A stretch of DNA of 64,000 bases from Rhodospirillaceae bacterium (GCA_016712715.1 JADJQM010000003.1:124001-188000), one strand, 5' to 3'. Positions 41,215-51,938 are shown, numbered from the stretch's first letter. Notes: a model not told the origin generated them from the sequence alone. Made by a program: numbers and translations.

Positions 41215-43308
41215 TCAGCCGGCGCGAATCTTGGCGATGAACGCATCGACCTCGCGCCGCAAAGCCTCAGATTGCTGCGACAATTCGGATGACGCGCCAA
41301 GGACCTCGCCGGCAGCACCACCGACCTCGGTTGCCGCCTGGTTGACGCCGCCGATATTGCGGGCAACTTCATCAACGCCCATCGCCGCCTGCTGCGCATT
41401 GCTGGAAATTTCCTGGGTCGCCGCCGATTGCTCCTCGACCGCAGCGGCGATCCCCGAGGCAATATCGTTGATCCGGGCGATGGTCGAGCGGATGCTGCCC
41501 ATGGCGCCGGCCGCGGTGCGTGTCACCTGCTGCATGCCGCTGATCTGGAAGGAAATATCCTCGGTTGCCTTGGCGGTCTGACTTGCGAGGTTCTTCACTT
41601 CCGACGCCACCACGGCAAAACCCTTGCCGGCCTCGCCGGCCCGGGCCGCCTCAATTGTCGCATTGAGCGCCAGCAAATTGGTCTGGCTGGCAATGTCATT
41701 GATGAGCTGAACAATCCCGCCGATCTTCTCAGCTGCCACCGCGAGGCTTTCGACCGTTTCGCCCGTCTTGGCGGCCTCATCGACCGCCGATTTTGCGACC
41801 GTCGAACTGTCGGCGACTTGCCGGCTGATCTCGGTGATGGATGAGGAAAGCTCTTCCGCCGCCGCTGCCACAGTCGTCACATTGGCCGATGCCTGCGTGG
41901 TGGCTGCTGCCACCGCCGTCGACTGGCGGGTGGCCTCTTCCGCAGTACCAGACATCGAGGTAGCACTCGACTGCAGCTCCGTCGCTGCCGAAGAGACACC
42001 TTCAACCACACCTTTGATCGCCACTTCGAATCCATCGGCAAGATCCAGCATGGCTTTGCGCCGTTCAGCCGAGACCCGCTGCTCAGAAACCTTCTGCTCT
42101 TCCCGCAGCCGGTCGACCTCGATCAGCTTCTCCTTGAAGAAGTCGATGGCGCGCGCCATGACACCAAGTTCGTCGCGGCGCGTGGTAAGAGGCACGTCAA
42201 GGGCGGTATTGCCGCCTGCCAGCCCCTCGACGGCGCCGGTCAGTTTGCGAACTGGGCTAGCAGCGAGATAGCCGACCAGCAGGGCGATGATGATACCCAG
42301 CGCAGCAACGATCGCGGCAGCGACGATCAGCACCGTGTTGGTGAGTTCATTGACCGGGGCTTGTATCTTGTCCTTTGGCAGATTCACCAGCACCGACCAC
42401 CGATCGCTAGAGAGGCCAGCGGTCACCGGCATGAAAATGCGCGTGACATCGGTATCGAGCGACTGAGAGTGATCCTCTGTTACCAGCCGTTCGCCGTCCT
42501 TGATCGCCGGCAACGCTGCCTTGAGCGTCGCCGATGCTTCTTCAATCGGCTTACCAAGTGCTGCCACGTCCGTATAGGCAGCCCACAAGCCGCCGTTGGA
42601 GATGAGTGATACGGATCCTGTTTCAAATGGCTTCATCTCGCCCAGCAGGCCGTTGAGCCCCTCCAGCAACAGGTCGATGCCCGCGACACCGACAACCTTG
42701 CCATCGGCCACGATCGGCACAGCGGCGCTGGTCATCAGCACATCCTTGCCGTTTACGCGATAGAGGTAGGGTTCCAGCAACTGCTCCTGACCGCTGTCGC
42801 GCGCCAGCAGATAGTAATCGCCAAGGCTCGGCGTTTCGTAGTCGGTTAGTGCCGTCAGGCTCGACCCTTCCCCATCCCGCGCCACATAGGGCACGAAACG
42901 GCCGGTCGCATCGTGGCCTTCGGCGGACACGAAGCTTGCATCCTGGCCATCAAAGGCATTCGGCTCAAAGGCGACCCAGGTCGCCAGCAGGCTTGGATTG
43001 TCGGCCAGGAGTTTGCGCAATGAGGCGAGCACGCTGGCGCGGCTGGCTGATTTTCCTTCGATTTGACCCACTGTGTTGGCCGCCGTGGCTCGCGCGGAGG
43101 CAAACGCGCCGGCAATAACATTCTCAACCTTGTCAGCGGCGGAGACAGCTACCTCCATACCAAGGTCACTGCTGAGCTTGCCAACGGTCATGCTGCTTTG
43201 AGAGACTGTGACCCAAGTGGAAAGGCCGAGGCCAATCAGAAGCGCCGCCGGGATGGGCAGCAGGATCTTGACTGCCAATGAGCCCCCGGAAATACCGACA
43301 CGTGACAT
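41215..43308 (-). CDS. Methyl-accepting chemotaxis protein with dCache-type sensor
   Basis: A 697-residue receptor. Helix 1 spans about residues 12-33. A periplasmic double-Cache-like domain follows to about 300 (for example AFEPNAFDGQDASFVSAEGH, MTSAAVPIVADGKVVGVAGI). Helix 2 lies at about 305-330, then HAMP (PVRKLTGAVEGLAGG). The signalling domain contains the hairpin core QTNLLALNATIEAARAGEAG and KGFAVVASEVKNLA. The end (EVDAFIAKIRAG) lacks the pentapeptide NWxTF-type CheR tether. Ligand unknown; many dCache receptors bind amino acids or amines. Convergent with coxM. Confidence 0.93.
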   Translation of the reverse strand: MSRVGISGGSLAVKILLPIPAALLIGLGLSTWVTVSQSSMTVGKLSSDLGMEVAVSAADKVENVIAGAFASARATAANTVGQIEGKSASRASVLASLRKLLADNPSLLATWVAFEPNAFDGQDASFVSAEGHDATGRFVPYVARDGEGSSLTALTDYETPSLGDYYLLARDSGQEQLLEPYLYRVNGKDVLMTSAAVPIVADGKVVGVAGIDLLLEGLNGLLGEMKPFETGSVSLISNGGLWAAYTDVAALGKPIEEASATLKAALPAIKDGERLVTEDHSQSLDTDVTRIFMPVTAGLSSDRWSVLVNLPKDKIQAPVNELTNTVLIVAAAIVAALGIIIALLVGYLAASPVRKLTGAVEGLAGGNTALDVPLTTRRDELGVMARAIDFFKEKLIEVDRLREEQKVSEQRVSAERRKAMLDLADGFEVAIKGVVEGVSSAATELQSSATSMSGTAEEATRQSTAVAAATTQASANVTTVAAAAEELSSSITEISRQVADSSTVAKSAVDEAAKTGETVESLAVAAEKIGGIVQLINDIASQTNLLALNATIEAARAGEAGKGFAVVASEVKNLASQTAKATEDISFQISGMQQVTRTAAGAMGSIRSTIARINDIASGIAAAVEEQSAATQEISSNAQQAAMGVDEVARNIGGVNQAATEVGGAAGEVLGASSELSQQSEALRREVDAFIAKIRAG

Positions 43309-43553
43309 ATGAAATTTCCCCCGCTGAAATATTATTTAACAGTGGGAATTTCGACTATATCCCTTAATAAGTTATGAACGCTCTCGATCGAAGATGGGGC
43401 GACTGCCTTCATGGTGGACCGGTTGGCACCGGGGAGCATGATCGAAAACGATACCCGGAAGGCACAGCTGGAACCACCCGGCAACGACAACCGGCTCATC
43501 GCGTGGATTGACAATTACCGCATTAGAGTCACGAACTGCACATCTCTGTTCAC

Positions 43554-43826
43554 TTGGCAGACAATGCCCGCCATCTCGTGACAGGTCGCCGAGTGCCGCA
43601 ACGTATCATGATAAACTTTCTGCCCAATGCAGCGAAATGCAACAGGCATGATGGCAGCATCTCCGTTGCGTCGCGACGAAAGGATACCGGCGTGCTTCTT
43701 GTCATCGAAGGCACGGGGCCTGGCTTGCCAATCGTCCACGCGTTGATCGCACTCATCGGCGGAGATATCTCCCATACATCCACCGATGGCATTGGAGCAC
43801 GGCCTGAACTTCTCCCGCCAGACTGA
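43554..43826 (+). pseudogene. Histidine-kinase ATPase fragment
   Basis: A 90-codon frame with the word order of a HATPase_c domain: IMINFLPNAAKCNRHDGSIS (N box NLLxNAxKF), RKDTGVLLVIEGTGPG (G1-like), then GLPIVHALIALIGGDISHTS with DGIGARPELLPPD at the end. The region between the G1 glycines and the GLxIV segment is deleted, the N box is altered, and there is no phosphoacceptor domain upstream. It has no usable start codon (TTG only). It is a remnant of a sensor kinase, perhaps once paired with neighbouring regulators. The 250 bases before it hold nothing else recognised. Confidence 0.6.
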
Positions 43827-43857
43827 ACGAAAGAGAGTATCTGCGTCGCGTGATTCT

Positions 43858-45525
43858 TTAGAGACGCCTGCAGATGCGTCCTTTTGGTTTGTCAGACAGC
43901 TCATCCGCATGGCCTTTCACATAGTCGCGCAGAGCATCAAGGTCACCTCCGCCCTGGACCAGGTTGCGCCCTTCGGTCAGGATCTTGAAGCGATCTCCGC
44001 CGCCAGCCAGGAAGTTGTTGACGGCAATTCGATAAACTACATCCGGCCTGAGAACCTCGCCGTCGAGGCTGATCGTTTCTGCAAGGATCTTGTTTCCTTC
44101 GGCGCGACGGTCGTCGTAGCAATAGCTGAAACCCTTGGAGATCTGCAGAATGCGCGGCTTTCGGTCATCCGGCTGACCGATCCACTGCTGTTCCAGAAGA
44201 AGCTTCAATTGCGCACCAGAAACATCCATGACCACCAGATTGTTGCCAAACGGCTGCACCGCAAAGAGATCACTCAGGGCCACCCCCAGGCCTTTCTCCG
44301 GGTCACTGGGAAGATCCTGGCGGATGCCGCCAAGATTTGTCAGGGCAATAACGGCTCCAAGATTCCGCGTTGCCGCCAGCTGCGCGTCTGCGACGACGTC
44401 ACCCAGGGCTGACTCGCCTGCTTCATTCTGTTGACGTGTGAGAGCGGACGGCAAGGTCGCTGCTTTCTCCTGGCGGATCGGCGCGGTCGCCACTTCGGCA
44501 AGGGTCAACTCAGCTAGGATGCCAGTATCCGGGGCGACGTCATGCGTAACAGCGACATTGTGCGCCGACGCCGAAGTAATCTCGCCGTCGGCAGGATCGA
44601 GCAGCAGATCGACTATGCTCATTGATCGGCCATAATTTCCTGCCTGGGTCACCAGGCGTCCACCCAACCGGCAGGCATAGCTTTGATGCGTATGTCCCGT
44701 CACGAAAAGATCGATCGCCGGATCCACCCGGGCAACGATTTCATTCAGCTCCCCGGAGAGGCCGACACAGTCCGATCCGTCCAACGGCGTATCCGGGCCA
44801 GCATTTGACCCCTCGTGAAGGACCGCAACTATGGCGCGGACGCCGCGCTTGGTAAGTTCCCTGGCATAGCGATTGAGTGTTTCGGCTTCGTCCAGAAATG
44901 TCAGGCCGGCAACGCCGCGCGCGGCGACGATACTGGGTGTTTCTCTGGTGACCACACCAATGAAGGCAATCTCGACGCCTTCGAACTCGCGCACCACATA
45001 GGCTGGGAACAATGGCTTGCCATTATCGGCATCGACGACATTGGCCGCCAGATACTCAAATGCCGCCCCAGTAAAGGAGCCTTCCGGGCAAAAGAGCGAC
45101 GTGGCACAATCGCCCAGCGATTTCCTCATCAGTTCGCCGCGACCAAGATCGAACTCATGATTGCCAACAACATTGATATCTAGCCCGATCTGATTCATGA
45201 CTCGGATGGTCGGCTCGTCCTTTAACAAGCCTGACAGCATCGGGCTGGCTCCCGTCAGGTCGCCTGCGCTGATCAGCATCGTGTTGGCGTGATCGGCGCG
45301 TTCACGCGCGACGATGGCCGCGAGGTAGGCCGCACCACCAACCTCGACCAATTCCTGTTTGCCATCCCTGACGACGGCAACGCGTCCGGGGCTGGGATCA
45401 CTGGACTGGATGTTACCGTGGAAATCGTTGATGGCGAGAAGTCGTAGCTCTACGGGGCTCGATGTCGTTCCGGCGCAGCTTGCAAGCAACATAGGCAGAA
45501 CGACAATGAGAGATCGAGGCGACAT
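43858..45525 (-). CDS. 5'-nucleotidase/2',3'-cyclic phosphodiesterase lipoprotein
   Basis: A 555-residue exported enzyme. The N-terminus MSPRSLIVVLPMLLASCAGT is a lipoprotein signal with Cys17. The metallophosphatase half has LLAINDFHGNIQ, ISAGDLTGASPML, VVGNHEFDLG and LFVTGHTHQSYAC, all metal-binding. The C-terminal 5'-nucleotidase domain has ALTNLGGIRQDL, DLFAVQPFGNNLVVMDV and the ending IAVNNFLAGGGDRF with the substrate-stacking aromatic region. It salvages nucleotides outside the inner membrane, releasing nucleoside and phosphate. Regulation cannot be judged. Confidence 0.93.
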   Translation of the reverse strand: MSPRSLIVVLPMLLASCAGTTSSPVELRLLAINDFHGNIQSSDPSPGRVAVVRDGKQELVEVGGAAYLAAIVARERADHANTMLISAGDLTGASPMLSGLLKDEPTIRVMNQIGLDINVVGNHEFDLGRGELMRKSLGDCATSLFCPEGSFTGAAFEYLAANVVDADNGKPLFPAYVVREFEGVEIAFIGVVTRETPSIVAARGVAGLTFLDEAETLNRYARELTKRGVRAIVAVLHEGSNAGPDTPLDGSDCVGLSGELNEIVARVDPAIDLFVTGHTHQSYACRLGGRLVTQAGNYGRSMSIVDLLLDPADGEITSASAHNVAVTHDVAPDTGILAELTLAEVATAPIRQEKAATLPSALTRQQNEAGESALGDVVADAQLAATRNLGAVIALTNLGGIRQDLPSDPEKGLGVALSDLFAVQPFGNNLVVMDVSGAQLKLLLEQQWIGQPDDRKPRILQISKGFSYCYDDRRAEGNKILAETISLDGEVLRPDVVYRIAVNNFLAGGGDRFKILTEGRNLVQGGGDLDALRDYVKGHADELSDKPKGRICRRL

Positions 45526-45554
45526 GTCCCTGGCTCCTGATTAATGTCTGCCAG

Positions 45555-48500
45555 CTACTTGTTCTGGTGCTGCTCGTCCGGTGCCTTTGGCGCTGGAAGT
45601 GTGTTCTGTCCGGGTGCAGTTTCTCCATTGCCCTCGACATCCGGAAGTTCTGTTCCGTCATCGGTAAAAAGATCGCGAATAAAGCCGGGGGCGAGCGCCG
45701 ACCATTCATTGACATCAATCTTGGGTTCGTCAAGGTTGCCGGTAACGGCGTAAGTAGCCGCGAAAAGACCCTCGCCCTCACCGCCTTGGATGATGGAGCC
45801 AATCAATGGAATATTGCCAAGCACGCTGTTGATGGCATAGGCCGGTACGAGCGTACCTTTGACATTGATCAGGTTTCGATCCAGGTCGATCTGCCCCTGT
45901 GCGGTCATGCCCACTGACGGTCCTGCACTGCGAAACCGTGAAATCTCTATGTTACCCCTTGTCTTCGTAAAGCGCCCCTCGGCACCACCAAACAGAAAAC
46001 CCTCACCTGTGACCGCATCCACGACCCCGGTGATCGTGGCTACTGTCAGGAAGCGTGCAACGAATGGGGTGTTGATGACGCGGAAAGACGACATCGAGAT
46101 CTTGCCGCGCAACGGCCGCCAGGGCTGGTTGTCCTTTACGGTCCCGGTAATGGATAGCGTTCCACCTTTGATGGAATCATAGAGATCGAGAATGCGCAAA
46201 GCGCCACCGCCATCCTTGGTCGAGATGTTGAGCGCGTGCTGACCTGGCTTGCCCGGCCTGTAGTCGAAAGTGATAGGCGCTCCACTAGGTAGCGTCGCCT
46301 GGAAACTCACGACATCCCACCAATAGGGGTCATGGATTGCCTCAATCGTCGCATTGGCCAGTTCACGTCCCTCACCAAGTCGCAGCTGCGCCAGCTGACC
46401 CTTTAGAGTGAATGGGCGTTGCTGCTCAGGTCCGGTTTGCGCCAGTTCTTCGGGCGTCAAAGTTGACGTGTCTTCGCCCAACCATGGTTCTGCGTCCAAA
46501 TTGCCGCCAGCAACTGTGACCAGCGTCCAGCCCTCTTTCAGCTCAGCATCGAAGCCGGTCAAGTGTGACGGCCCGATCTTCAGCTCGGGCAATGTCACGC
46601 GAGAAATGGTCCCGTCTGCGGCGAACTGAATCGCGCCACCCGTGGCAAGATCGCCGGCGGATACCATAAAATGAGGAATAGCGACCGGCTTGTCGTTCAA
46701 CATCTCAAGGGTCAATTCGGCGCGTCCGGCAACGCCCGCATCCTTGTGCCATTTCGCTGCCGGTACGTCCAACACGGACGCGGTGAGGTCGAATACGCCC
46801 TGCAGGGTTGCTCGACCATCAGCCAGGGTCGTATAGGTGACATCGCACTGGCAACTGCCTTCGACCCAGGGGCGATAGTCGAAGCCGAGGGATGCCAGTT
46901 GCTCTGCGGTAGCCGCGCCGTTGACGTGCAGTTTCTCGTCGAACGCGGCGTCGTCCGAAAAGGTCTGACTCCAATCGAGAATAATCGGAATATCTGCGAA
47001 GACGATTGGCCCAGCGATGTTCATGCCTTTCTCGTCAAGATTCAGCTTGAGCACGCCCTGCGTGACATCCTGATCGAAGCGCATCTTGGCGATTTTGACA
47101 TCGTTCATTTCGGCCGCCACCTTGACCTTCACTTCGGCGAAGGTGAGTTTCTTGGCAGCCGGGAAGTCGAACAGGATATTTGCCTTCGCGGTGCCGCCTG
47201 CCGTCTTCGGGTCGATTCCCAGTTTCTTGGCATATCCAAGGCGCGGATGATCGAGCAGGTCGAGGGCGTCCTTCAACGGTGACGCGACATCGCCACTGAC
47301 TTTGATAAACTGGTCCTCGACATCGAGCCCGGTAATGAGCAGATCACCCGCCGTCACCTTGATGTTGCCCACCTCGCCGCCCGTAATCTTGGCGGTAAAG
47401 GTCTTGGCATCGAACTCCGCCGTCGCAATACCTTTGGTAATGGGCGGCATCGGCCGCAGATAGTGCACCGTCATGTCGCTGGTCTTGAGGATCCCCTTGA
47501 CGGATTCAACCTTCGCGCCAACGACGTCGAGTGGCAGTCGAAGGACAAGATCAGCGCTCGCTTCTTCGACCATTCCATGAGGAATGTTGGGCACAACCCA
47601 GTTTCGCGTGTCGCTCGCCACCGTTTCTGGCCAATAGGGGTCCAGCAGTTCCGCAGGCAGTTTGGTAACTTTGATGGCGGCAGTCAGCAGAGGCGCGGCA
47701 CCGTCTTTGGCCTTACCACTGAAGGCACCCTGCCAATCCCCGTTGGCAGTGATATGCGGCCCCCCGATATCAAGATCGAAAGCCCTGATCGCCATGATAT
47801 CCTGGTCCCTGTCGACGCGCCCTTCGACCGAGAGACTGGCAACTGGAATCGGCTCCTTTGTGAGACCCGGCAAATCTAGGGCGCCAGCGCCGCTTGCCAA
47901 AGTGAAATCAACCTCGCCAATGTCGCCGAGATGCTCGCTGGCAATCTGGATGGACGTCTTTACCGTCGCCGTCACGGCGAGATCGGCCGTCGACAAATCG
48001 GAAAGCGCCGGCTCAATCAGGCCGAGCGATGACAATTGAAGAGCCGCTACCGCTGCATCAATGCTGAGCTTCTCGCTGTCGCGGCGATAGTCGAGCTTGG
48101 CGCTGACGATGGCTGGATCGCCGAATTGCGGCATCGCCGCGAAGAGATCGCCAACCAGGCCGCCTACATCGCGTCGCGCCTCCGCGCCGAAATTGTCGGC
48201 CTGCCAGGTCAGGCCGGTGACATGGTCGATGATCTGAACGCTGCCATTGAGGATGGCGGCCGAGGTCAGGTAGCCCGTCGGCTTGGTGCGATCCGGCGGC
48301 TCCAGCATATCGCCAGCCAGCAGCATGAGCGCTTCGAAACTGCCATCGGATTCCTTCGTGGTCGGCGAACTGGTGACACCACCGGGGCCAAAGGCTAGTG
48401 AGCCGTCTGCGTTCCGAATCAGGGTTAGCTTGGGGCCGATGATCTCGATCTTGCTGGGTGCAACCAGTCCTTTCAGCAACGCCCGAGCACTGAAGGTAAT

Positions 48501-48797
48501 TGATACTTCCGGCAAATTGGCGAGTTCGCGGCCTTCCTGGTCCCGTACGCGCAAGTTGATCGCGCGCACGTCTAACGCCCGGTCCCAGCCCGCCCAGGTC
48601 AGGACTGTATCGTCGATCGAAATGCGATAGGGTTGGTCATTGCGGATCAGCGCCTGTTCCACATAGGAAGAGAGAAAGCGCAGATGGATCGGACCTTCCT
48701 GAGTCAGGCGCCATGTCAGAAAGGCAAGGATGATCGCTGCGCCCGCAAGGGCCGCGCCGAGAACTTCGAGTGTTATTTTTGTCGTTCGACGAATCAC
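45555..48797 (-). CDS. AsmA/YhdP-like envelope protein (DUF3971)
   Basis: A 1080-residue protein. The N-terminal membrane anchor is EVLGAALAGAAIILAFLTW. A long beta-rich periplasmic body follows with DUF3971-type features (HYLRPMPPITKGIATAEFDA, DVTYTTLADGRATLQGVFDL). The C-terminal AsmA-like region includes GTVKDNQPWRPLRGKISMSS, GFLFGGAEGRFTKTRGNIEI and ALAPGFIRDLF. These proteins resemble bridges that carry phospholipid between the inner and outer membranes. A low-complexity charged tail ends the protein. It is divergent from glnE and lies 29 bases upstream of the 5'-nucleotidase gene. Confidence 0.88.
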   Translation of the reverse strand: MIRRTTKITLEVLGAALAGAAIILAFLTWRLTQEGPIHLRFLSSYVEQALIRNDQPYRISIDDTVLTWAGWDRALDVRAINLRVRDQEGRELANLPEVSITFSARALLKGLVAPSKIEIIGPKLTLIRNADGSLAFGPGGVTSSPTTKESDGSFEALMLLAGDMLEPPDRTKPTGYLTSAAILNGSVQIIDHVTGLTWQADNFGAEARRDVGGLVGDLFAAMPQFGDPAIVSAKLDYRRDSEKLSIDAAVAALQLSSLGLIEPALSDLSTADLAVTATVKTSIQIASEHLGDIGEVDFTLASGAGALDLPGLTKEPIPVASLSVEGRVDRDQDIMAIRAFDLDIGGPHITANGDWQGAFSGKAKDGAAPLLTAAIKVTKLPAELLDPYWPETVASDTRNWVVPNIPHGMVEEASADLVLRLPLDVVGAKVESVKGILKTSDMTVHYLRPMPPITKGIATAEFDAKTFTAKITGGEVGNIKVTAGDLLITGLDVEDQFIKVSGDVASPLKDALDLLDHPRLGYAKKLGIDPKTAGGTAKANILFDFPAAKKLTFAEVKVKVAAEMNDVKIAKMRFDQDVTQGVLKLNLDEKGMNIAGPIVFADIPIILDWSQTFSDDAAFDEKLHVNGAATAEQLASLGFDYRPWVEGSCQCDVTYTTLADGRATLQGVFDLTASVLDVPAAKWHKDAGVAGRAELTLEMLNDKPVAIPHFMVSAGDLATGGAIQFAADGTISRVTLPELKIGPSHLTGFDAELKEGWTLVTVAGGNLDAEPWLGEDTSTLTPEELAQTGPEQQRPFTLKGQLAQLRLGEGRELANATIEAIHDPYWWDVVSFQATLPSGAPITFDYRPGKPGQHALNISTKDGGGALRILDLYDSIKGGTLSITGTVKDNQPWRPLRGKISMSSFRVINTPFVARFLTVATITGVVDAVTGEGFLFGGAEGRFTKTRGNIEISRFRSAGPSVGMTAQGQIDLDRNLINVKGTLVPAYAINSVLGNIPLIGSIIQGGEGEGLFAATYAVTGNLDEPKIDVNEWSALAPGFIRDLFTDDGTELPDVEGNGETAPGQNTLPAPKAPDEQHQNK

Positions 48798-48960
48798 GCG
48801 CGGTTAGCTCCGATCGGCAGGCGGTAAGGTCAGAAGCACTATTCTGCTGAAGAAACACGTCCCGGTGCCAAGGGTTTCCGCACCCCATACAAAGCATTGG
48901 CTTGACCAGGACCGGTAGCTTCAGCAGTCTCTCGGTTTCCCCGCTGACAACAGCCAGACA

Positions 48961-51927
48961 ATGCCCCTCGCAACCATTGCCGCCATCGACCCCGCCTTGC
49001 TGCCGCGCCCGAGTGATCAGCGGCAGGCCGAACTCCATCTGGAACAATTGACCCAGAACCTGACGCCGGAGGCAGCCTCGCTCCTGGCAACTCCCACCGT
49101 TGCCGGTCTGCTCGCTGCGCTTTTCGGCAACTCTCCCTTCCTGGCTCGCTGCCTTTTGGCAGAAACTGAGGTGTTTTTTGAACTTTTAACCCAGGATATC
49201 GATTCTGTCTTTAACAATGTCGTGAAGGAGATATCACCCAAAGCATTGGAAAGCCTCGATGAAGTAGCGTTAATGACAGCCTTGCGCCGAGCCCGCCGGC
49301 AAGTGGCGCTCATCGTAGCAACAGCAGATATCTGCGGGTTGTGGGACCTCGGCGAGGTAACTGGTGCGCTGAGCAGCTTTGCTGACGTCTGTCTACAGGC
49401 AACGATCTCGCACCAGTTGCGCAAACTCGCACTTTCCGGGGAGATTTCCTTACCGTTTCCTGACGAGCCGGAACGGGATTGCGGCCTGATCGTGGTCGGC
49501 CTCGGAAAGCTTGGTGCCGGCGAACTCAACTATTCCAGCGACATCGACCTTATCCTGCTCTTCGAACGTGACAAGGTTCGCTATACGGGGCGCAAGACCG
49601 CCCAGGAATGTTTCGTCCGCCTGGCGCGAAATCTGGTGCGGATTCTGCAAGATGGAACCGCCGAAGGCTATGTCTTCCGCATCGACCTGCGCCTGCGACC
49701 CGACCCGGCTTCGACACCGCTGGTGATATCCACCCTGGCCGCCGAGACATATTACGAAGGCATGGGGCAGAACTGGGAGCGCGCCGCCATGATCAAGGCG
49801 CGTGTTGTTGCAGGCGATATCAGCGCCGGCGAGGTTTTTTTGTACCGGCTTAGGCCGTTCATCTGGCGCAAACATCTGGACTTTGCAGCCATCCAGGACA
49901 TTCACTCGATTAAACGGCAAATCTACGCCGTCAAAGGGCATCGTCATGTGGCGGTCGCCGGTCACAACATCAAACTCGGCCGAGGTGGCATTCGCGAAGT
50001 CGAGTTCTTCGCACAAACCCAGCAGTTGATTTGGGGCAGACGCGCCAAGGAACTGCGCAAACGCGCGACCTGCGCGGCGATCGAAGGCCTCGTCCAAGTC
50101 GGCAAATGTCGGCGTGACGTCGCCGACGAGCTGATCACCGCCTATGCCTATCTTCGCAAAATTGAACATCGCCTGCAGATGATCGACGATCAGCAAACCC
50201 AGACTTTGCCGGACTACGGGCCGGCGCTGGACCGGGTCGCTATCTTCAGCGGTCATGCCAATACAGTGGAATTTGAAGCGATGCTGCGCCACCATCTGGG
50301 GCGGGTCGAAGATCACTACGCCGAGCTTTTCGAGGAGGCACCGACCCTGGGCGCCGAAGAAGCCGGTATTGCCGGCAGCCTGGTCTTTACCGGCACCGAC
50401 GACGATCCTGAGACGGTGCGCAACCTTGAGAGCATGGGCTTTCCCAACGGCAGCGCCGTCGCCGCCCAGATTCGTGCCTGGCATCATGGGCGCTACCGCG
50501 CAACGCGTAGCGCTCGGGCTCGCGAATTGTTGACCGAGTTGATGCCGCGCCTGCTGACAAAGCTCGGTCGGACGGCAGAACCCGATACCGCCTTCCGCCG
50601 CTTTGATGATTTTCTGCGCGCCCTTCCGGCAGGCGTTCAGTTCTTCTCGCTCATCTATTCCAATCCAGCCCTGCTCGACTTGATCGCGGAGGTCATGGGA
50701 ACGGCGCCACTGCTGGCCGAACAATTGGCACGGCGCCCGGCCTTGCTCGACGGCGTCGTTGCCGCCGGCCTTTATGACGCCAATGCCGATCGGGCAACAT
50801 TGTCCTTGGATCTCGACCGCCAAATGGATCTGGCGACCGACTTCCAGGATGCCATTGACGTTCTGCGGCGCTGGACCAAGGACCAGCAGTTCCAGATTGG
50901 CGTGCGTATCCTGCGCGGTACCTTGGACGGAGATGACGCCGGTCCTTTGCTGTCGGACGTTGCCGACTGCGCATTGGCAGCATTGTTTCCGCTTGTTGCT
51001 GCCGAGTTTGAAGCCCAGCACGGGAAGTTGCCGGGCCGCGGCCTGGTCTTCTTGGCGCTAGGCAAACTTGGCAGCCGGGAAATGACCATCACGTCCGACC
51101 TCGACCTGGTCTTCATCTATGACGCCCCGGCAGACGTGCCTGACTGGGATACAAAGCTGTCCAGTGGTGCCAAGCCACTGGCACCGATCCAGTACTATGC
51201 CCGCCTCGCCCAACGCCTGATCAATGCCATCACGGCGGCCACGGGCGAAGGAAGGCTGTTTGAGGTCGACATGCGGTTGCGGCCGAGCGGCAATTCCGGA
51301 CCCATCGCAAGCGGCCTTTCGCCGTTCGAAAAGTATCAAATGACCGAGGCATGGACCTGGGAGCATATGGCCCTGACGCGCGCGCGCGTTATCGCCGGCG
51401 ATCCCGGTCTGGCCAATGACACGATGGCGATGTTGAATCGCGTTCTGCGCCAGAAACGCGATCCTGAAAAACTCCGGATCGATATCCTGGATATGCGGCG
51501 CCGCATGGCCCAGCAGTATCGCACTGACGACATCTGGGATCTGAAACACTGTCGTGGCGGTCAAGTTGATATCGATTTTATCTCGCAATATCTGGTTCTT
51601 AAAAATGCTGCCGAACACCCGGACATTGTCGCAGGCGACCCGGTTATTGCCTTGGGTCGCGCGCATCTCCTGGGGTTGATTGATCCCGTGACGGGCGACA
51701 GGCTGATCACCGTGGCAAGGCAGTGGCACCGCCTGCAGCAAGTCATCCGCTTGATTGTCGGTGGCAAACTGGAGGAAGAAAAGCTCGGCGCGCCGGCCAA
51801 GAAACATCTTGCTCAGATCGTGAGCGAACCGGATTTTCCGACACTTAAGGCCCTGATCATCGAGCAAGAGGCAATGGTTTTCGAATGCTTCGAGACCATA
51901 TTTGACGTTGAATCCATCCCGGAATGA
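48961..51927 (+). CDS. glnE: Bifunctional glutamine synthetase adenylyltransferase/removase
   Basis: A 988-residue regulator that adenylylates or deadenylylates glutamine synthetase in response to PII and glutamine. Two nucleotidyltransferase domains are visible: N-terminal VVGLGKLGAGELNYSSDIDL with RIDLRLRPDPAS, and C-terminal ALGKLGSREMTITSDLDL with VDMRLRPSGNSG. Between them is a helical region with HNIKLGRGGIREVEFFAQ, and near the end KHCRGGQVDIDFISQY. Lengths match family norms. Downstream bcp and DUF455 genes are close and in the same direction. Confidence 0.97.
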   Translation: MPLATIAAIDPALLPRPSDQRQAELHLEQLTQNLTPEAASLLATPTVAGLLAALFGNSPFLARCLLAETEVFFELLTQDIDSVFNNVVKEISPKALESLDEVALMTALRRARRQVALIVATADICGLWDLGEVTGALSSFADVCLQATISHQLRKLALSGEISLPFPDEPERDCGLIVVGLGKLGAGELNYSSDIDLILLFERDKVRYTGRKTAQECFVRLARNLVRILQDGTAEGYVFRIDLRLRPDPASTPLVISTLAAETYYEGMGQNWERAAMIKARVVAGDISAGEVFLYRLRPFIWRKHLDFAAIQDIHSIKRQIYAVKGHRHVAVAGHNIKLGRGGIREVEFFAQTQQLIWGRRAKELRKRATCAAIEGLVQVGKCRRDVADELITAYAYLRKIEHRLQMIDDQQTQTLPDYGPALDRVAIFSGHANTVEFEAMLRHHLGRVEDHYAELFEEAPTLGAEEAGIAGSLVFTGTDDDPETVRNLESMGFPNGSAVAAQIRAWHHGRYRATRSARARELLTELMPRLLTKLGRTAEPDTAFRRFDDFLRALPAGVQFFSLIYSNPALLDLIAEVMGTAPLLAEQLARRPALLDGVVAAGLYDANADRATLSLDLDRQMDLATDFQDAIDVLRRWTKDQQFQIGVRILRGTLDGDDAGPLLSDVADCALAALFPLVAAEFEAQHGKLPGRGLVFLALGKLGSREMTITSDLDLVFIYDAPADVPDWDTKLSSGAKPLAPIQYYARLAQRLINAITAATGEGRLFEVDMRLRPSGNSGPIASGLSPFEKYQMTEAWTWEHMALTRARVIAGDPGLANDTMAMLNRVLRQKRDPEKLRIDILDMRRRMAQQYRTDDIWDLKHCRGGQVDIDFISQYLVLKNAAEHPDIVAGDPVIALGRAHLLGLIDPVTGDRLITVARQWHRLQQVIRLIVGGKLEEEKLGAPAKKHLAQIVSEPDFPTLKALIIEQEAMVFECFETIFDVESIPE

Positions 51928-51938
51928 AGGAGACCACA

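Noticed and set aside
49450..51021. 523-codon minus-strand frame opposite glnE
   Set aside because: Antisense shadow of glnE; no start signals and no recognisable domain.
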